Positions 42,718 to 44,547 of a stretch of DNA of 44,547 bases are shown in pieces. The translations under genes were made by a program, and so were the position numbers. The stretch is from assembly GCA_017309145.1 (NCBI GenBank), contig JAFLDU010000006.1, positions 1 to 44,547 of the forward strand, written 5' to 3'. The notes under the pieces are model-generated. The model was not told where the DNA came from, made no database searches, and was given only the letters and a program-made list of their open reading frames with translations. Each line of letters starts with the position of its first letter. The first letter of the stretch is position 1. The stretch comes from Zoogloea sp. (GTDB taxonomy: Bacteria; Pseudomonadota; Gammaproteobacteria; Burkholderiales; Rhodocyclaceae).

Positions 42718-44421
42718 TTAGTGGGCCGGTACCCGCATCTGGCTCTCCACATGGCGGGCCATGCTGAAGGCCAGCTCCTGCTCGGCCACGAAGACCTCGC
42801 CGAGCTTGTCCTTGCGCAGGAGTGCGGCACCCTCCTCGGACTCGGCGCGCAGCACCGTGGCGATATCTGGATTGAGCTTGCGAGCGATGTCCACCATCTT
42901 GCGACAGGCTACCGGGTCGGGGATGGTCACGACCAGCATCGCGGCCTTGGTGATGTGGGCCTGCACCAGCACGATCGGGTCGGAGGCGTCGCCGGTCACG
43001 GCCGCCTTGCCGCGTTTGCGCAGGGCTTCCACCACCTCCCGGTTGCTGTCCGCGACCACGTAATGGATGCGTTCCCGGTCGAGGGTTGCCGCCACATGTC
43101 GCCCCACCCGTCCATAGCCCACCAGCACCACCTGGTTGGACAGGATCTTCCGGTCGGTGGTCATGGGCAGCGCTGCCAGCGGGTCATCCCGCAGGTCCAG
43201 CTTGCGTGCCCAGGCGGAGCGGGCGCGGGCCCAGGCCTGGGCCGGGCCGATGGTGGCGAACAGCGCCGAATTGAGGGCGATGGAGATCAGGGCGCCGGCG
43301 AGGATCAGGTTCTGACCTTCCATGCTCATCAGCCCCAGCCCCATTCCCAGGCTGGCCAGGATGAAGGAGAACTCACCGATCTGGGCCAGGCTGGCACCCA
43401 CGGTCAGGGCGGTGTTCAGCGGGTAGCGGAAGGCCAGTACCAGCGCCACGGCGGCCAGGGTCTTGCCGACCAGGATGATGCCCACCACGACCACCACCTT
43501 CAGCGGTTCTTCCATCAGTACGTGGGGATCGAAGAGCATGCCAACCGAGACGAAGAACAGCACCGAGAAGGCGTCCCGCAGGGGCAGGGAGTCTTCTGCC
43601 GCGCGGTGGCTGAATTCAGACTCGCGCATCATCATGCCGGCGAAGAAGGCGCCCAGGGCGAAGGACACGTCGAACAGCACCGCCGAGGCATAGGCCACGC
43701 CGACCGCGGCGGAGATCACGCACAGGGTGAACAGCTCCCGCGAGCCGGTGCGGGCCACCAGCCACAGGATCCGTGGAAAGGCACGACCGCCGACCACCAG
43801 CATCAGCGCGATGAAGGCCGAGACCTTGGCCAAGGTCAGGCCGATGGCGAGGGCCAGCGCCTTGAAGTCCGCGGCAGGCTGGGCCTCACCCCCCCCGAGC
43901 AGGGGGGCCAGCGCCGGCAGGAGCACCAGTACCAGGACCATGGCAAGGTCCTCGACCACCAGCCAGCCCACCGCGATGCGGCCGTTGGTGGAGTCGAGCA
44001 GCCCCTTGGACTCCAGGGCCCGCAACAGCACGACCGTGCTGGCCACCGACAGGGCCAGCCCGAAGACCACTGCCTCTCCCAGGGGCCAGCCCCACCAGAC
44101 CGCGGTGCCTGCGCCAAGGACGGTGGCCACGGCGATCTGCACGACGGCGCCGGGCACCGCGATCTTGCGTACCGCCAGCAGGTCCCCCAGCGAAAAATGC
44201 AGTCCTACACCGAACATCAGCAGCATCACCCCGATTTCCGCCAGCTGTGCCGCCAGCGACACGTCAGCCACAAAGCCGGGCGTGCCGGGGCCGATGGCCA
44301 CGCCGGCCAGCAGATAGCCCACCAGCGGTGGCATGCGCAGGCGTGAGGCGATGACGCCAAGTACCATGGCAAGGCCGAAGCCGGCGGCGATGAGGGCGAT
44401 CAGGGATACGTTTTCATGCAT
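42718..44421 (-). CDS. CPA2-family cation:proton antiporter (YbaL/KefB-like)
   Basis: 567 aa, ATG at 44421. Twelve or so TM segments over ~380 residues contain RMPPLVGYLLAGVAIGP, the VVEDLAM pair, and FALGAFFAGMMMRESEFSHR. A cytosolic RCK/TrkA-N domain follows (VVLVGYGRVGRHVAATL, dinucleotide fold; SNREVVEALRKRG). It exchanges K+ (or Na+) for protons, probably gated by nucleotide or a glutathione-like ligand. YbaL is the closest named relative by the LSNQVVLVGYGRVGR junction. It lies 106 nt upstream of the copper storage gene; functional linkage is not evident. Confidence 0.9.
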   Translation of the reverse strand: MHENVSLIALIAAGFGLAMVLGVIASRLRMPPLVGYLLAGVAIGPGTPGFVADVSLAAQLAEIGVMLLMFGVGLHFSLGDLLAVRKIAVPGAVVQIAVATVLGAGTAVWWGWPLGEAVVFGLALSVASTVVLLRALESKGLLDSTNGRIAVGWLVVEDLAMVLVLVLLPALAPLLGGGEAQPAADFKALALAIGLTLAKVSAFIALMLVVGGRAFPRILWLVARTGSRELFTLCVISAAVGVAYASAVLFDVSFALGAFFAGMMMRESEFSHRAAEDSLPLRDAFSVLFFVSVGMLFDPHVLMEEPLKVVVVVGIILVGKTLAAVALVLAFRYPLNTALTVGASLAQIGEFSFILASLGMGLGLMSMEGQNLILAGALISIALNSALFATIGPAQAWARARSAWARKLDLRDDPLAALPMTTDRKILSNQVVLVGYGRVGRHVAATLDRERIHYVVADSNREVVEALRKRGKAAVTGDASDPIVLVQAHITKAAMLVVTIPDPVACRKMVDIARKLNPDIATVLRAESEEGAALLRKDKLGEVFVAEQELAFSMARHVESQMRVPAH

Positions 44422-44442
44422 GAGGGAGACGTTCGGTCAGGT

Positions 44443-44547
44443 TTATTCAGCAGGTTCGACGCGGCCACGCCCAAGAAGCCGGCCTGCTTCAGCAATCGAA
44501 GCACCACGACCGATCTTTACGCCGCCGGAGCCTATCTGACCCGCACC
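44443..44547 (-). CDS. Possible C-terminal end of a gene cut by the window edge
   Basis: On the (-) strand a frame is open from the right edge to TAA at 44443-44445, encoding ~34 residues (IGSGGVKIGRGASIAEAGRLL and a GRGRVEPAE end). It is on the strand of the antiporter and stops 21 nt before that gene, consistent with an upstream operon partner. Too short for identification; could be chance. Confidence 0.3.
   Translation of the reverse strand, partial: GAGQIGSGGVKIGRGASIAEAGRLLGRGRVEPAE

Overview
The window is high-GC DNA with dense, short-gapped operons. It resembles a betaproteobacterium, probably Rhodocyclales (Azospira/Dechloromonas-like). That placement is inference from gene content (multihaem cytochromes, CcoG, many c-di-GMP and chemotaxis proteins, DUF934 beside CysI); no rRNA or other taxonomic marker is present. 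I see no tRNA, rRNA, CRISPR array, prophage or intact insertion sequence.

Left part (1-14.7 kb). A truncated multihaem cytochrome c (-) diverges from a two-gene sensory unit. That unit is a periplasmic protein fusing a TRAP DctP-type binding domain to an ABC LivJ-type binding domain, followed 3 nt later by a hybrid histidine kinase with two receivers. Next come a PAS-GGDEF-EAL protein, the copper/cbb3 accessory protein CcoG, sulfite reductase CysI with its DUF934 partner, a membrane GGDEF protein and a HAD phosphatase.

Middle (15-31 kb). A less GC-rich, probably acquired block encodes a TetR regulator, an ABC1/UbiB-like kinase and a 4-TM protein, with an 11-bp inverted repeat in front of it. 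It is followed by a 2-oxopent-4-enoate hydratase-like enzyme, a small unknown, and a coupled pair: a protein resembling the N-terminus of ISL3 transposases without zinc ligands, plus an unknown. Facing that pair is a (-) operon of an Aer-type aerotaxis receptor, an oxygen-binding di-iron (ODP-like) metallo-beta-lactamase-fold protein and a soluble GGDEF-EAL enzyme, which looks like an oxygen-to-motility/c-di-GMP circuit. A NarX/NarL-type two-component pair, a lytic transglycosylase, an aldehyde dehydrogenase and a small ion channel follow.

Right part (31-44.5 kb). An MFS transporter, whose 3' end abuts an IS110-type transposase remnant, diverges from an AraC regulator. Then come a two-HD HD-GYP phosphodiesterase and an MCP with its sensor domain at the C-terminus. 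The right end is a copper locus on (-): a CPA2 antiporter, a Csp1-like copper storage protein with 13 cysteines, an MbnP-family lipoprotein with a long N-terminal extension, two tandem MbnH-family di-haem proteins, and an overlapping outer-membrane beta-barrel gene.

Three copies of a REP-like palindrome sit at 3' ends of genes; one carries a gene's stop codon. An 11-bp tandem repeat adjoins another. The most noteworthy systems are the Aer-ODP-GGDEF/EAL operon, the double-MbnH/MbnP/Csp copper locus, the ISL3-derived protein and the double binding-protein receptor.
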